Numbered from the stretch's first letter, positions 7,827-18,063 are shown. The stretch is DNA of 33,084 nucleotides from an uncultured Treponema sp. (GCF_945873775.1 NZ_CAMCEC010000025.1:1-33084), one strand, 5' to 3'. The notes: generated from the letters alone by a model not told the origin. Translations and numbers: made by a program.

Positions 7827-9491
7827 ATGTCATCTGTGAAAGATATTGTTTCTAGTGTTTTTAAAAGATATGAGGGCGAATATCTTACTCCAGAAAGAAT
7901 TAGAAATGAGTGTTCTATTCTTTCAAAAGCAACAGATGAGGATAATCCAGGAGATCCCGGAAGAACAGCGCGTGATTTTTTTAATGATGGATTTGTGCAA
8001 AGAGATGCTTCAAGTAATTATTGCTATGATTCATCAAAAATTTCTGATTCACTTATAAAGGAATTCTCTCAATTTGAGAATTTGTATAACAGGCTTCCAA
8101 AAGATTTCAATCCAACAGCAGTTTTGAAGATTCCATTAGGCAATGTTCCTGAAGATAATTGTATTGATTATCTTGCTTCTGAATTAAAAAAGTATAAAGA
8201 AAAATACAAAAGTTATGGAATCCATTATTTTGGCATAAAATATTCAAAAGCCATTGTTGATAAAAATATAAATATTTCGGAGATTGTTCAAAAAGCGAAT
8301 GAAAGTGATAACTGGAAAGACGAACTCCGCAAAATGATAAAGATTTATAATATAGCTGCCAGTCGTAGTGAAGTTGATTATGAATCAGATAACAAAATAA
8401 ATGTTTTGGAATCAGAACAATCTCCAGCCCCAAAAGCCACAAAACCCGCCGAGCCATACGAGCAAATCGTTTTTTATGGTGTTCCTGGCAGCGGAAAATC
8501 TTACAAAATTGATAATGAAAAAACTGTCGGAGCATCCGAATATCAAAAGCAGAAAGTTGTCTTTCATCCGGATTACACAAACGCTGATTTTATCGGGCAG
8601 ATAATTCCAAAAATGAAGGAAATTGGTGAGGGGGAAAATAAAAAATCTGTGATTGAATACAGTTTTAAACCCGGCCCGTTCACAACGATTCTGCGCCGTG
8701 CTTTGCGTGATAAAGAAAATCAGTATTATCTTTTGATTGAAGAAATCAACCGCGGAAATGCCGCTGCGATTTTTGGAGACTTGTTTCAGCTTCTTGACAG
8801 AAATGATGACGGCTGGAGCTGCTCGCCTGTCAATAACGACGACATTAATTTTTATATTGCTTCTGAATATGAGTTTTGGGATGAAAAATATTCTGATTCC
8901 CATACATACAGTTTTGAAAGTGTAAATCATCCTGATGGAACAGAACCGTTTTCAAGAAACACAGGAATACAGCTTCCGCCGAATCTTTCTATTTATGCAA
9001 CAATGAACACAAATGACCAGAATGTGTTTTCTTTGGATAATGCTTTCAACCGCCGTTTTCTGAGTGAGTATATTTCAAATAAGGAAAATTCCAAAAATGA
9101 GGCGCACCGCAATCAGTTTAATCTAAAAATTGGCGAAACTGGCATTTACTGGGGAAATTTCAGAAATCTTATCAACAAGGAAATAATTGGAAGCGGATTT
9201 ATAAATGCGGAAGACAGGCAGCTCGGGCTTTTCTTTGTAAAAAAGAGCAGAGGTTTTGACGGAATTACAGAAAAAGATTTTGCAGATAAGGTTTTAAAAT
9301 ATCTTTGGCATGATGTGTTTAAACGAGATAAAAATATTTTTAAAGGTTCTGTCGAGATAAAAAGCTTTGAAGATTTAATCGACAACTTTAATGGCAAAGA
9401 TGCCTTTGGAAACTGCTTTGACGCAGATTTTGTTGCTAAGTTAAAAGAAGGCAATAATCCGTTAAGCTATCAGCCAAAGCAGGCTGAATAA
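7827..9491 (+). CDS. McrB-like AAA+ GTPase subunit of the restriction system
   Basis: A 554-aa protein with RBS AAGGAG before ATG 7827, one base after the methyltransferase stop codon. The N-terminal 200 residues are a variable DNA-binding region. The motor domain has Walker A GVPGSGKS (218-225), Walker B LLIEEINRGNAAAIFGDLF (from about 302, with E305 and E306) and the McrB signature MNTND (393-397), which in the family (MNTAD) is tied to GTP use. The C-terminus is typical of McrB-type motors (PLSYQPKQAE tail). Homologues work with an McrC- or LlaJI-type nuclease to translocate along and cut DNA. Because a cognate m5C methyltransferase is next to it, I read the set as a modification-protected LlaJI/BsuMI-like system rather than a modification-dependent McrBC. 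Confidence 0.9.
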   Translation: MSSVKDIVSSVFKRYEGEYLTPERIRNECSILSKATDEDNPGDPGRTARDFFNDGFVQRDASSNYCYDSSKISDSLIKEFSQFENLYNRLPKDFNPTAVLKIPLGNVPEDNCIDYLASELKKYKEKYKSYGIHYFGIKYSKAIVDKNINISEIVQKANESDNWKDELRKMIKIYNIAASRSEVDYESDNKINVLESEQSPAPKATKPAEPYEQIVFYGVPGSGKSYKIDNEKTVGASEYQKQKVVFHPDYTNADFIGQIIPKMKEIGEGENKKSVIEYSFKPGPFTTILRRALRDKENQYYLLIEEINRGNAAAIFGDLFQLLDRNDDGWSCSPVNNDDINFYIASEYEFWDEKYSDSHTYSFESVNHPDGTEPFSRNTGIQLPPNLSIYATMNTNDQNVFSLDNAFNRRFLSEYISNKENSKNEAHRNQFNLKIGETGIYWGNFRNLINKEIIGSGFINAEDRQLGLFFVKKSRGFDGITEKDFADKVLKYLWHDVFKRDKNIFKGSVEIKSFEDLIDNFNGKDAFGNCFDADFVAKLKEGNNPLSYQPKQAE

Positions 9492-9511
9492 TTTCCAAAA
9501 TCTGAATTCTT

Positions 9512-10873
9512 ATGTCAGAAGAAATATCTTTGCAAGAACTTGAAATTTCTCTAAAAACTGCGCAAGGCGGAAACGATTTTGTGGGAATAAAAATAACGCA
9601 GTCAGAACGGACTGTAGTTTTTCCACTGGGATATTTTCCTGAAAAATCAAGCTTGTCTGCCTCAAAAATACAGAAGGAAGAGCGGAACGAAATCTTAAAT
9701 CTTATAAATTCAATTTATCTTTGCACTTCAAACAAAAAAGGCGAGCGTGTTTCTGTTTTAAACGGCGATGTGAAATGTGATTTTCCAATAAAATCTATGC
9801 TCTATATAATAGAAGATTTTTTAGATAGAGGAACTTACTACACAGAAAAAGAAACTTTGTATACAAAATCCAATGGCGGAAAAATCAGCTGGAATCGCAC
9901 GATAAAAAGAATAAAGCCTGCAGTTTCGGAAAGTGGAATCGCGTTTTTGGATTTTATTATCCGCAAGAGCCGCATTCAGGAAAATCAGCTTATAACAGAG
10001 ATTCACAAGTATTGCGTTTACAAATGCTTTGAAATTTTCGGCTTTTTGTATAGCTCATCACTTCCAGAAAAAGGCTTGCTCGATGAAACTGATATTTCAA
10101 AAAATAAAAAATACTATGCTCAGGTTTTGCAGGAAAAAATCGATTCGACTTATCTTGAATCTAATGTTGAGCTTTTCAGCAATCTGCTTGACTTTATAAA
10201 CTTCTTTGACTGTGAAAGCGAGACAAAAGAAGCAAGCTATGGAACAAACTGTTTTCAAGTTGTCTGGGAAAAGATGGTAGATTCAGTTTTTGGAACGGTT
10301 GGTCAAACAGAAAAAGAAAAGTATTTTTATACTGGCTCAAGATGGAATTTTACAGACGGAAAACCGAAGCAAAACGCTCCTTTGCGGCCTGACACAATTA
10401 TGATTGCAGAAAATCCTTTGGAACAGAGCGGGCGGAAATGCTTCATCATTGACTCAAAATATTACAGCTACAAAACGCTCCGAAAACTAGATTCTGAAGA
10501 AAACGAGAGTGAGCAGGAAAGCGTTTTAGTTCACGGCTCAATTCCCGGAACTGATTCAATCCAAAAGCAGATTACCTATGCGCAATATATTGACAGTGAA
10601 ATAAAAACTTTTGGCTCAGAAAAAAGAGAAAAGTTCCGTTTTAGGCACAGCGATATTTTCAACGTTTTTATCCTGCCAGCTAATAATATAGAAGAAAAAT
10701 TGCGATACATTGGAAGTGCGGCAAGCGACTGGCACGACGGCAGCAAAAATTACCACACTGTCCACGCTGTAACCTTGGACACAAAATTTTTACTAAAAAA
10801 CGGAAATAAGAAAAGCGATGAAATACAGAAAGAACTTGCAGAGCTGATTGAAAAAAGAGAAAAAATAACTTAA
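9512..10873 (+). CDS. LlaJI-family / McrC-like restriction nuclease subunit
   Basis: A 453-aa protein. The C-terminal half carries a PD-(D/E)xK nuclease core: RPD (D294), then FIIDSKYYSYK with D314, S315 and K316. The rest (ISLQELEISLKTAQGG..., VVFPLGYFPE..., GKISWNRTIK) follows the layout of LlaJI-type restriction proteins, where this subunit is paired with an McrB-like GTPase. It starts 20 bases after the McrB stop, without a strong RBS, and is the last gene of the operon that begins with the toxin-antitoxin pair. The exact recognition sequence is unknown; known LlaJI recognises an asymmetric site and has two methyltransferases, whereas here only one is seen. Confidence 0.8.
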   Translation: MSEEISLQELEISLKTAQGGNDFVGIKITQSERTVVFPLGYFPEKSSLSASKIQKEERNEILNLINSIYLCTSNKKGERVSVLNGDVKCDFPIKSMLYIIEDFLDRGTYYTEKETLYTKSNGGKISWNRTIKRIKPAVSESGIAFLDFIIRKSRIQENQLITEIHKYCVYKCFEIFGFLYSSSLPEKGLLDETDISKNKKYYAQVLQEKIDSTYLESNVELFSNLLDFINFFDCESETKEASYGTNCFQVVWEKMVDSVFGTVGQTEKEKYFYTGSRWNFTDGKPKQNAPLRPDTIMIAENPLEQSGRKCFIIDSKYYSYKTLRKLDSEENESEQESVLVHGSIPGTDSIQKQITYAQYIDSEIKTFGSEKREKFRFRHSDIFNVFILPANNIEEKLRYIGSAASDWHDGSKNYHTVHAVTLDTKFLLKNGNKKSDEIQKELAELIEKREKIT

Positions 10874-10972
10874 CTAAGCTTCCTGCATATCATGATATTC
10901 CAACAAACTATTGTTGCTTTTCCGCATTTTCTGCTATTCTTTTTGAAAACGCAACTTAAAAGGAAATTCAAA

Positions 10973-11653
10973 ATGCACGTGAAAAAAATATTGAAAATCA
11001 TAACCGACATTCTGATGTTCGTAGACTTTATTTTTTTAATGAGCCACGAGGTTGTGAGAAATCTTTCAGCGCATGGGATTTTTGGAATTGCACTTTTTGC
11101 GCTGTTTATTCTACACCACATTTTGAACGGCGGATTTTACCGTTCTTTGAATCGCGGAAAATATAATTCCATGCGGATTTTGTTCAGTGCGACGGTATGG
11201 CTTTTGTTTGCGCTGATGATTTTGATGGCGTTCAGTTCAGTGATGATGAGCGGCGCGATTTTCACGTTTTCTTCTATTAATATGACTTCCTGGAGCCGTC
11301 CGCTGCATACTTTTTCTTGTTCCTGGGGATTTTTGGTGATGGGTTTTCACTTGGGGCTTCATCTTCATTCAAAGCTGAAAAAACTTGAGAATGCTGCGAA
11401 TGACAAAACTGCGGACGACAGAAATTCCGCATTGCGTATCGTGCTTCAAGTCTTGTGGATTTTGATTTTCGCGCTCGGAATTTTCTGCATTGTCCACAGT
11501 CAGCTTTACGTTTACCTTTTCTGGCAAAATGCATGGAAACTTTCCGCGCCGAATATTTTTGTGTGCGTTGCGGAATATCTTGGAATGACTGCCGGAATGA
11601 TAATGCTTTCGCATTTTGCGATGAATTTTATTCAGTTGCGGCGTGCACAATAA
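10973..11653 (+). CDS. DUF4405-type integral membrane protein (cytochrome b-like)
   Basis: A 226-aa membrane protein. I start at ATG 10973, with AAAGGAA upstream (10959-10965), rather than further left, where no RBS exists and the encoded residues are not membrane-like. Four to five hydrophobic helices contain spaced histidines: H25, H34, H48, H49, H112, H126, H130 and H132. These fit the DUF4405 or cytochrome b561-type pattern in which pairs of histidines bind heme. A cytosolic linker (about 135-150) is charged. The function is not established; a role in membrane electron transfer is inferred. It sits 99 bases after the restriction operon and is probably a core gene at its right border. Confidence 0.75.
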   Translation: MHVKKILKIITDILMFVDFIFLMSHEVVRNLSAHGIFGIALFALFILHHILNGGFYRSLNRGKYNSMRILFSATVWLLFALMILMAFSSVMMSGAIFTFSSINMTSWSRPLHTFSCSWGFLVMGFHLGLHLHSKLKKLENAANDKTADDRNSALRIVLQVLWILIFALGIFCIVHSQLYVYLFWQNAWKLSAPNIFVCVAEYLGMTAGMIMLSHFAMNFIQLRRAQ

Positions 11654-11830
11654 GTTTCTTCAAATCCGAAGGTGCTTGCCGAAAGAAATCTTGTGTAGTA
11701 TATTGAGCGAATAAATTGTCCATGAACTGCATTCATTTTATGACGGAAATTTGTGCTGATTTTTTTCGTTTTGACACGGCTTGTTTTGGACTTTTTTCTA
11801 AATTACAAAAGGTTCGGTGTTTTAAAATTT

Positions 11831-13045
11831 ATGTTCGGATTGAGATTAAAAAACTTGAAGGCTGCGGGAGTCTTTTCATTTTTATTTGTTTTTTTGGGAA
11901 CTGAAGTTTTTTCTCAAACTTCTGGAACTGTAGAAGAATGTTCCTTTGGTGTTTTCCGCTCGCAGTATGGCGATATGTTCGATGTGCGCTACTGGCAGAA
12001 TCAGCTTGATGACAATTATTATTTTCACACTGGACTTTATGATGATGCGATTAATTTTGCTTGGGCTGTTAATTTCCTTGGAATTTATTGGGGCGCGGGC
12101 TACAATGCAAAAGTGATGAACCACAAGGCGTGGCCTCACAATCTGACTGACATGGACGTTTGCATTATGGCAGGCATTCCGTCTCTTGGGCTTGGAGTGC
12201 GCGCAAGCTATTACGATAAAAATGTTTACAAGGGGCTTGGCACTGCCGCTCCTAAAGTTGAAATCGGAAAAACTTTTGAATCAGTTCCTGTTAAGCTTGG
12301 ATTTGAGGCAGAAGGAAAATTCAGATACTGGAAATCTCTTCATCTTGACGTGGCGCAAATTCCTTTTATTTTTAAATTTGATTTTTCACCAGACGGAATG
12401 CGCGGAGCGGGCGGAACTTACACCGTAATGCCGACTCTAAAATATCCTTCCGCCGTGAATGAAGTTTCGGGGCTTGCTCCTATGCAGGGATTTTCTGTCT
12501 GGGCTGGCTGGAAATGGAATATTCTCGGTAATTTGGAATTTGGCTTGCGTCCGTCATTTATGATAAATTTCAACTGCATAAATACTGCTGACTATTCTAT
12601 AAACAAACGTATGTCAGAACTTGACCAAGACGGAGTTGGAAGTCTTGTTGAAAATCTTAACTGGATTCCAGAAAACGGAAACACAGAGTGGCGTGTGAGT
12701 GTTCCTTTTTCAGCGGTTTATGGCATTACAGAAAAAGTTCAGCTTATCGTTGGATTCAAGTGCGGATTTTACTGGGCGAATTTTGACCACATGAGCGAAA
12801 AGCATACTGGCGGAAGAAACTTGCATGGAACTGTAAACGAAACTGGATTCGCTCTTGGACTTAAAGCCGAAATGAACAAAAATGCGGTTTTCCAAATTGG
12901 CTCTTCATATATCAGGCAGCTTTCCTTGAACCCGGAAGGAAACACAACCGGATCTCCTAAAGACTACGAAACAGACGCTCCAAACATTTCAGTTTCAAAT
13001 CTTTTTGACCAGCCTGTTACAGCCTCGCTTACATTGCGGTTTTGA
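11831..13045 (+). CDS. Predicted secreted or outer-membrane beta-barrel protein
   Basis: A 404-aa protein from ATG 11831. The start is chosen because the residues that follow form a signal peptide: basic MFGLRLKNLK, a hydrophobic core AAGVFSFLFVFLG and a cut after VFSQ (about residue 29). A start 26 codons upstream (GTG) would bury the signal. The mature part has many alternating strands with aromatic residues (YWGAGYNAKV, FGLRPSFMINFN, QLIVGFKCGFYW) and ends in TASLTLRF, with the terminal Phe typical of barrel proteins recognised by the BAM machinery. No family name is assigned. It is convergent with the gene at 13050-13403, leaving only four bases between stop codons. Confidence 0.7.
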   Translation: MFGLRLKNLKAAGVFSFLFVFLGTEVFSQTSGTVEECSFGVFRSQYGDMFDVRYWQNQLDDNYYFHTGLYDDAINFAWAVNFLGIYWGAGYNAKVMNHKAWPHNLTDMDVCIMAGIPSLGLGVRASYYDKNVYKGLGTAAPKVEIGKTFESVPVKLGFEAEGKFRYWKSLHLDVAQIPFIFKFDFSPDGMRGAGGTYTVMPTLKYPSAVNEVSGLAPMQGFSVWAGWKWNILGNLEFGLRPSFMINFNCINTADYSINKRMSELDQDGVGSLVENLNWIPENGNTEWRVSVPFSAVYGITEKVQLIVGFKCGFYWANFDHMSEKHTGGRNLHGTVNETGFALGLKAEMNKNAVFQIGSSYIRQLSLNPEGNTTGSPKDYETDAPNISVSNLFDQPVTASLTLRF

Positions 13046-13049
13046 TTCA

Positions 13050-13403
13050 CTATTTCACAACATATTTTCCGTTGGAAGTTTCTGAAATTGTAAGCGTGGT
13101 TGTGTATTTTATTCTGCGGCTGTAGGTTGCCTTTAGATACATTTCTTTAGTCTGCAAATTTATTCCTGAAAAGAATTCGATTTTTGTAATTTCCTGCTCG
13201 CATTTTATTGTAGCGATTGTTCCGGGATTAATCCGTGCGTACGATTTTGTTGAGTCGTCAAATGTAAAAGCAATTACAAATGCAGTGTCTTTTGTCGTGT
13301 CCTTTATGTTAAGCTCAAAGCTTTCATCAGTTCCAAAGTGGCAGACGGAAAAGACAACTGCGAGTGCAATCAATGTAATAAAAACTAAAATGTGTTTTTT
13401 CAT
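13050..13403 (-). CDS. Small secreted protein, possible lipoprotein
   Basis: A 117-aa protein starting at ATG 13403; the further-upstream in-frame start would overlap the receptor gene and lacks a signal. The N-terminus (MKKHILVFITLIALAVVFSVC) is a signal peptide with Cys at the end, reading as a loose spirochaetal lipobox (VFSVC). The rest is beta-rich: AFVIAFTFDDSTKSYARINP, KIEFFSGINLQTKEMYLKA. No function is recognised. No clear RBS lies upstream. It follows the chemotaxis receptor in the same direction with 52 bases between them and could be expressed with it. Confidence 0.55.
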   Translation of the reverse strand: MKKHILVFITLIALAVVFSVCHFGTDESFELNIKDTTKDTAFVIAFTFDDSTKSYARINPGTIATIKCEQEITKIEFFSGINLQTKEMYLKATYSRRIKYTTTLTISETSNGKYVVK

Positions 13404-13455
13404 TTGCGGTTTATCTAATAAGAATGTTTTGACTAAACATATTGTCATCTTCGGG

Positions 13456-15327
13456 CTAGACATTGAACTGATTTATATGCTCGCCGATTTCGCTGATGTT
13501 CGCTTTCATTTTTCCAGAAACATCAGACAGCGCGCTTGTTGTTGAATTGATGGCTTTTGTTCCCTGTGTCATTTCTTCCATGCTGTTTTTTATCATTGTC
13601 ATTGCGTTTTGAAGAACTTGAACATCGCCAAGAATTTTTTCACTTTTTTCTGTCATTGAGCCTGCCGCATCCCGCACTTCAATTGTGCTGTCTTGCATTG
13701 AATGCAGAGCTTCACTTATTTGCGATGAACCCAAAGTTTGTTCTTCCATTGCGCTTTTTATCTGGCGCACAAGCTGGTCTGTTCCATTCAATTCCTCTGC
13801 GACCGCCGTAAACGCTGTGTTTGAAGTTTCGCTCATTGAAACGCAGCTTTGGATTGAATCGCTTATGTTGTTCAGCTGTTTTCCAATCGCCGTTGACTGG
13901 CTGGAAGAAGTTTCTGAAAGTTTTCTGATTTCGTCTGCAACTACGCTGAATCCTTTTCCTGCTTCTCCTGCGTGTGCCGCTTCGATTGCCGTGTTCATGG
14001 CAAGAAGATTTGTCTGTTCCGCAATTGAAGCAATTATTGTGTTTGCGTCGTGAAGCATTTCAGACTGTTTTTCAATTTGCTCGATTTTTTCATTTACTTC
14101 TTTTTGACGCTGAATTCCTGTGCTTATGTTTTCCGTGAGCGAATTAAAACTTTCCGCCATTTTTTCAACTGAAGAATTTACGGAATTAATATTTTCCATC
14201 ATCTGTTCAACCGCCGCCGAAGCTTGAGTTACTCCGCTTGACTGGTTTTCAATCATTTTTTCAAGCTTGCTGATGTCCTCTGAAATTCCCTGAACTGCCG
14301 CCGCTGTTTCTGTTACCGATTCAGATTCCTTGTCAATCTGATTTCCTGCGCTGTTTATGTTTGCAAGAATTTCTGTAACGGAAGAAGCTGTTTCTGATGA
14401 AGAATTTTCAAGCGTTATGCCTGCTTCGGAAAGCTGGTTGCTTGATTTTTTTATGTCCACAACAATGTTCTGCAATTTGTCTGCAAAACTGTTGAAACTT
14501 TCTGCGATTGTGTTGAACTCAAGAAGATTTGAAGGCTTGATTCGCTTTGTAAGATCCGCGTTTCCGTTTGCAATGTCGTATACAGATTTGTCAACTGTGT
14601 CCAGCGGATTTATTATTGCTTTCAATACAATGCAATAGAAAATAACTGCCACAACAACAAGAATTGCCAATGTTACAATAATCATCATGTTTATCATGGA
14701 GCGGTACATATTTTGAATTTCTTCTTTTTTGCCGGAAATCTGATTCTGAATGTCATCGTAATAATTTCCTGTTGAAATCATCCAGCCCCAAGGTTCAAAA
14801 ATTCCTGAGTATGCAAGTTTAGGAGCAACTGTAACGCCGTCAGATTTTGTGAACATAAACTGATTGAATCCGCCGCCGGAAGAACAAGCCTTGAAAATTT
14901 CCTGAATAATTTTTACGCCGTTTGAATCTGTAAGGTTGAACCGGTTTGCGCCTTCATTTTTAACAAGAATCGGATGCATGACAAGAATGTAATCTTTATC
15001 GTCAATCCAAAAATATCCTGTGGCATCGTCCCTGTATCTCATTGCGCGGACGGTTTCCTTTGCGTTGTATTTTGCCTGCGCTTCTGAAATTTCTCCAGCC
15101 TTGAATCTGTCGTATTATTTTTTTATTACTGAAATAGCGGCTTGAACTTGCGATTTGATTTCAATTTTGTAGCCGTAATCCATCGCGCCTTAGTAGTCAG
15201 TGTACGCCATTTTGGAAGTTTTATTGATGTAATGAATTCCTACAGAACCTACCGCTGCAGAAATTACAATTGAAAAAATAATGCTTAAAAATACAAGAGT
15301 GAATTTGAGGGATAATTTCTTTTTCAT
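13456..15327 (-). pseudogene. Methyl-accepting chemotaxis protein interrupted by two in-frame TAA codons
   Basis: The full reading frame begins at ATG 15327 (RBS AAGGAG, 15332-15337 on the minus strand) and runs 623 codons to TAG at 13456. It encodes a transmembrane segment (about 8-28), a Cache-type sensor domain (about 35-205, with [19 protein letters not shown]), a second transmembrane helix (about 212-232), HAMP (about 233-290) and a methyl-accepting signalling domain with the tip [20 protein letters not shown]. Two in-frame stops break it: TAA at 15190-15192 (codon 46) and TAA at 15115-15117 (codon 71). Both are one C-to-T transition from CAA (Gln), and reading them as Gln restores plausible sequence. 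An internal start at 15042 could still yield a receptor fragment with the second helix. It is probably nonfunctional, or a recent knockout. Confidence 0.85.
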
Positions 15328-15679
15328 ACAATCTCCTTTTTAAAGTCAAATATTATAAAATATTGAATAACATGATAACACGTGTTTTTAACGTAGTAAA
15401 GTTTAAATTTAAAAAATTAAACTACCTGAATTTTGAGTTGTCATTATCGGGCTTGAACTGATAATCTGTTCTTTTAAAACTTGTAAAGGATTTTGACGAT
15501 TCATTGCTTCCAATAAAAGTTGACATATCGATTTTTTCAAAGCTCACAAATCAAGATTTGATTGACCACATAAAAAGGGTTGGACAAATTTTTTATCAGA
15601 AATAGCAAGCGTTGAGAAAATTCTTGTTTTATGCTAATCTCTTCTATATATTTATCTTTTTGACAATTCGAGGAATCTT
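15328..15679. other. 352-base intergenic region with divergent promoters
   Basis: No gene is seen. A -10 TATAAT on the minus strand (15352-15357) is placed to drive the chemotaxis gene, and a palindrome AACACGTGTT (15377-15386) lies just upstream of it. On the plus strand the hydratase promoter is at 15612-15640. The middle contains only short dyads such as CAAATC-aa-GATTTG. Confidence 0.5.
15612..15640 (+). promoter_or_regulatory. Promoter of the hydratase gene
   Basis: TTGAGA (15612-15617), a 17-base spacer and TAATCT (15635-15640) make a plausible sigma-70 promoter ending 39 bases upstream of ATG 15680. The leader holds the RBS CGAGG (15670-15674). Confidence 0.5.
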
Positions 15680-17929
15680 ATGAAACTTTGGGAAAACGGC
15701 GCTTTTCTTTCGGGCGGAAAATTAGTTGAGTCCGTGCCGGGCAAAAATCCGGCTGACTGTGCTAAAAACACTATTTCTTATTCTATCTTGCAGAGGCACA
15801 ATACTTCGGGCGATGCTTCCAAGCTGAAAATCAAATTTGACAAAATCACTTCACACGATATTACTTATGTCGGAATTATCCAGACGGCGCGGGCTTCCGG
15901 GCTTGAGAAATTTCCGATTCCTTATGTTTTGACAAACTGCCACAACTCGCTTTGCGCGGTCGGCGGAACTATCAACGAGGACGACCACATGTTCGGTCTG
16001 ACTTGCGCTCAGAAATACGGCGGAATTTACGTTCCTCCGCATCAGGCTGTAATCCACCAGTTTGCGCGCGAGATGCTTGCAAAGTGCGGCGACATGATTT
16101 TTGGTTCTGACAGCCACACCCGTTACGGCGCGCTTGGAACTATGGCGATTGGCGAGGGCGGCGGCGAGCTTGCAAAGCAGCTTCTGGGAAAGACTTACGA
16201 TGTGAATATGCCGGGCGTTATCGCGGTTTACCTGACCGGCTCTCCTGTTCCAGGCGTCGGTCCTCAGGACGTTGCGCTTGCTATTATCAAGGCTGTTTTT
16301 GCGAACGGCTACGTCAAGAACAAGGTGATGGAATTTGTGGGGCCTGGAGTTGCGAATCTTTCTGCTGACTTTAGAATCGGCATTGACGTTATGACGACTG
16401 AGACAACCTGTCTTTCTTCAATCTGGTCAACTGACGAGAAAATCCGCGAGTTCTATTCAATTCACGGAAGGGAAGGCGACTACAAGGAGCTGAATCCGGG
16501 AGAGGACGCTTATTATGACGGCGCGATTGAGCTTGACTTGGGAGAAATCCGTCCGATGATTGCGCTTCCGTTCCATCCGTCTTGCGCATATACAATAGAA
16601 GAAGTTAACAAGAATCTTATGGACGTTCTTGAAGAGACTGAAAAGCGCGCGAAAGTTTCGTTCGGCGACAAGGTGAACTTTACGCTCAAAAACAAGGTGA
16701 TTGACGGAAAACTTTACGTTGACCAGGGCGTTATCGCAGGCTGCGCCGGCGGCGGTTTTGAGAACATCTGCGCGGCTGCCGACATCTTGAAGGGAAAGGA
16801 CACTGGAAACGGAAAATTCCTTTTGAACGTTTATCCTGCTTCAATGCCGGTCTACATGGAGCTTATGAAGAACGGAGCGTTCGCCTCGCTTGTTGACGCG
16901 GGCGCAATCGTTAAGACTGCTTTCTGCGGACCTTGCTTCGGCGCGGGCGACACTCCTGCCAACGGCGCTCTTTCAATCCGCCATTCTACAAGAAACTTCC
17001 CGAACCGCGAAGGCTCGAAAATCCAGAACGGTCAGCTTGCCTCTGTTGCGCTTATGGACGCACGCTCAATCGCTGCGACTGCCGCAAACAAGGGCTTTTT
17101 GACTGCCGCCACAGACTTGGCTGACGGCGAGTTCAGCAAGAAAAAATATTTCTTTGACAAGACAATCTACGAAAAGCGCGTTTACGACTCAAAGGGCGTT
17201 GCGCATCCGGAAGTTCAGATTCAGTTCGGACCGAACATCAAGGACTGGCCGGAGATGCAGCCGCTTTCTGACGACATTCTGCTCAAGGTTGTATCTGAAA
17301 TCCACGACCCGGTTACAACTACGGACGAGCTTATTCCTTCGGGCGAGACTTCAAGTTTCCGCTCAAATCCGCTTGGACTTGCGGAGTTCACTTTGAGCCG
17401 CAAAGATCCTGCCTACGTTGGAAGGGCAAAGGCTGTCCGCGACAGGTCAGAAGAGGTCAAGGCGGAAGTGAGCCGCGCGGAAAAAATCCTTGAGGAAAAG
17501 TATCCTGAGTTCAAGGGAAGAATTGAAAAGGCCTGTCTTGGCTCTACAATCTACGCTGTTAAGCCGGGCGACGGTTCTGCGCGCGAGCAGGCGGCAAGCT
17601 GCCAGAGAGTTCTGGGGGCAAGCGCGAACATCGCAAGCGACTATGCGACAAAACGCTACCGCTCGAACCTGATTAACTGGGGAATGATTCCGTTCCTTTA
17701 TAAGCAGGGCGATACGGCCGCGACAGAGAATCTTCCGTTTGCGAACGGGGACTACATTTTTGTTCCGGGCGCAAAAAAGATGATTGCGGAAAAACTCCCT
17801 GGCGTAAAAGCCTACGCAGTCCGCGCCGACGGCACAACCGCCGAGTTCGAGCTTTCGACAGGAGATATGACCGACGACGAGCGAAAGATTATTCAGGCCG
17901 GATGCTTGATTAACTTTTATAGGGGATAA
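15680..17929 (+). CDS. Aconitase-family hydratase, YbhJ-like
   Basis: A 749-aa enzyme of the aconitase superfamily. The three iron-sulphur ligands are where aconitase has them: C355 (AGCAGGG) and the pair C416/C419 (FCGPCFGAG), matching the three Cys of the aconitase [4Fe-4S] cluster. Other family pieces are FGSDSHTRYGALGTMAIGEGGGE and the swivelling domain late in the protein (SANIASDYATKRYRSNLINWG). Size and sequence resemble Escherichia coli YbhJ, a putative hydratase with uncertain substrate, rather than the classical AcnA or AcnB. Codon use is the most GC-rich of the window, suggesting a highly expressed core gene. It is followed by a strong terminator and seems to be a single-gene transcript. 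Confidence 0.85.
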   Translation: MKLWENGAFLSGGKLVESVPGKNPADCAKNTISYSILQRHNTSGDASKLKIKFDKITSHDITYVGIIQTARASGLEKFPIPYVLTNCHNSLCAVGGTINEDDHMFGLTCAQKYGGIYVPPHQAVIHQFAREMLAKCGDMIFGSDSHTRYGALGTMAIGEGGGELAKQLLGKTYDVNMPGVIAVYLTGSPVPGVGPQDVALAIIKAVFANGYVKNKVMEFVGPGVANLSADFRIGIDVMTTETTCLSSIWSTDEKIREFYSIHGREGDYKELNPGEDAYYDGAIELDLGEIRPMIALPFHPSCAYTIEEVNKNLMDVLEETEKRAKVSFGDKVNFTLKNKVIDGKLYVDQGVIAGCAGGGFENICAAADILKGKDTGNGKFLLNVYPASMPVYMELMKNGAFASLVDAGAIVKTAFCGPCFGAGDTPANGALSIRHSTRNFPNREGSKIQNGQLASVALMDARSIAATAANKGFLTAATDLADGEFSKKKYFFDKTIYEKRVYDSKGVAHPEVQIQFGPNIKDWPEMQPLSDDILLKVVSEIHDPVTTTDELIPSGETSSFRSNPLGLAEFTLSRKDPAYVGRAKAVRDRSEEVKAEVSRAEKILEEKYPEFKGRIEKACLGSTIYAVKPGDGSAREQAASCQRVLGASANIASDYATKRYRSNLINWGMIPFLYKQGDTAATENLPFANGDYIFVPGAKKMIAEKLPGVKAYAVRADGTTAEFELSTGDMTDDERKIIQAGCLINFYRG

Positions 17930-17945
17930 GAGGTAAAGGAGAAAG

Positions 17946-17982
17946 AACCAGGCTCTTCCGCATTGGAGGAGCCTGGTTTTTT
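17946..17982 (+). terminator. Rho-independent terminator after the hydratase
   Basis: AACCAGGCTCTTCC (17946-17959), loop GCATT, then GGAGGAGCCTGGTT (17965-17978) form a 14-base stem with one G-T pair, followed by a run of T. It sits 16 bases after the hydratase stop. Confidence 0.9.
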
Positions 17983-18063
17983 ATGCTTTAAAAAGTTATA
18001 GAGAATTTTATTATGGTAAAAAATAAAAAACATGATATAAATGTTTTATAGCAGAGGATAAAA

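Noticed and set aside
8412..8930. Minus-strand open frame of 172 codons
   Set aside because: It lies wholly inside the McrB-like gene and has no family features.
7827..10873. Classical modification-dependent McrBC
   Set aside because: A linked m5C methyltransferase and LlaJI-type features suggest a modification-protected system. Decided by context, not by test.
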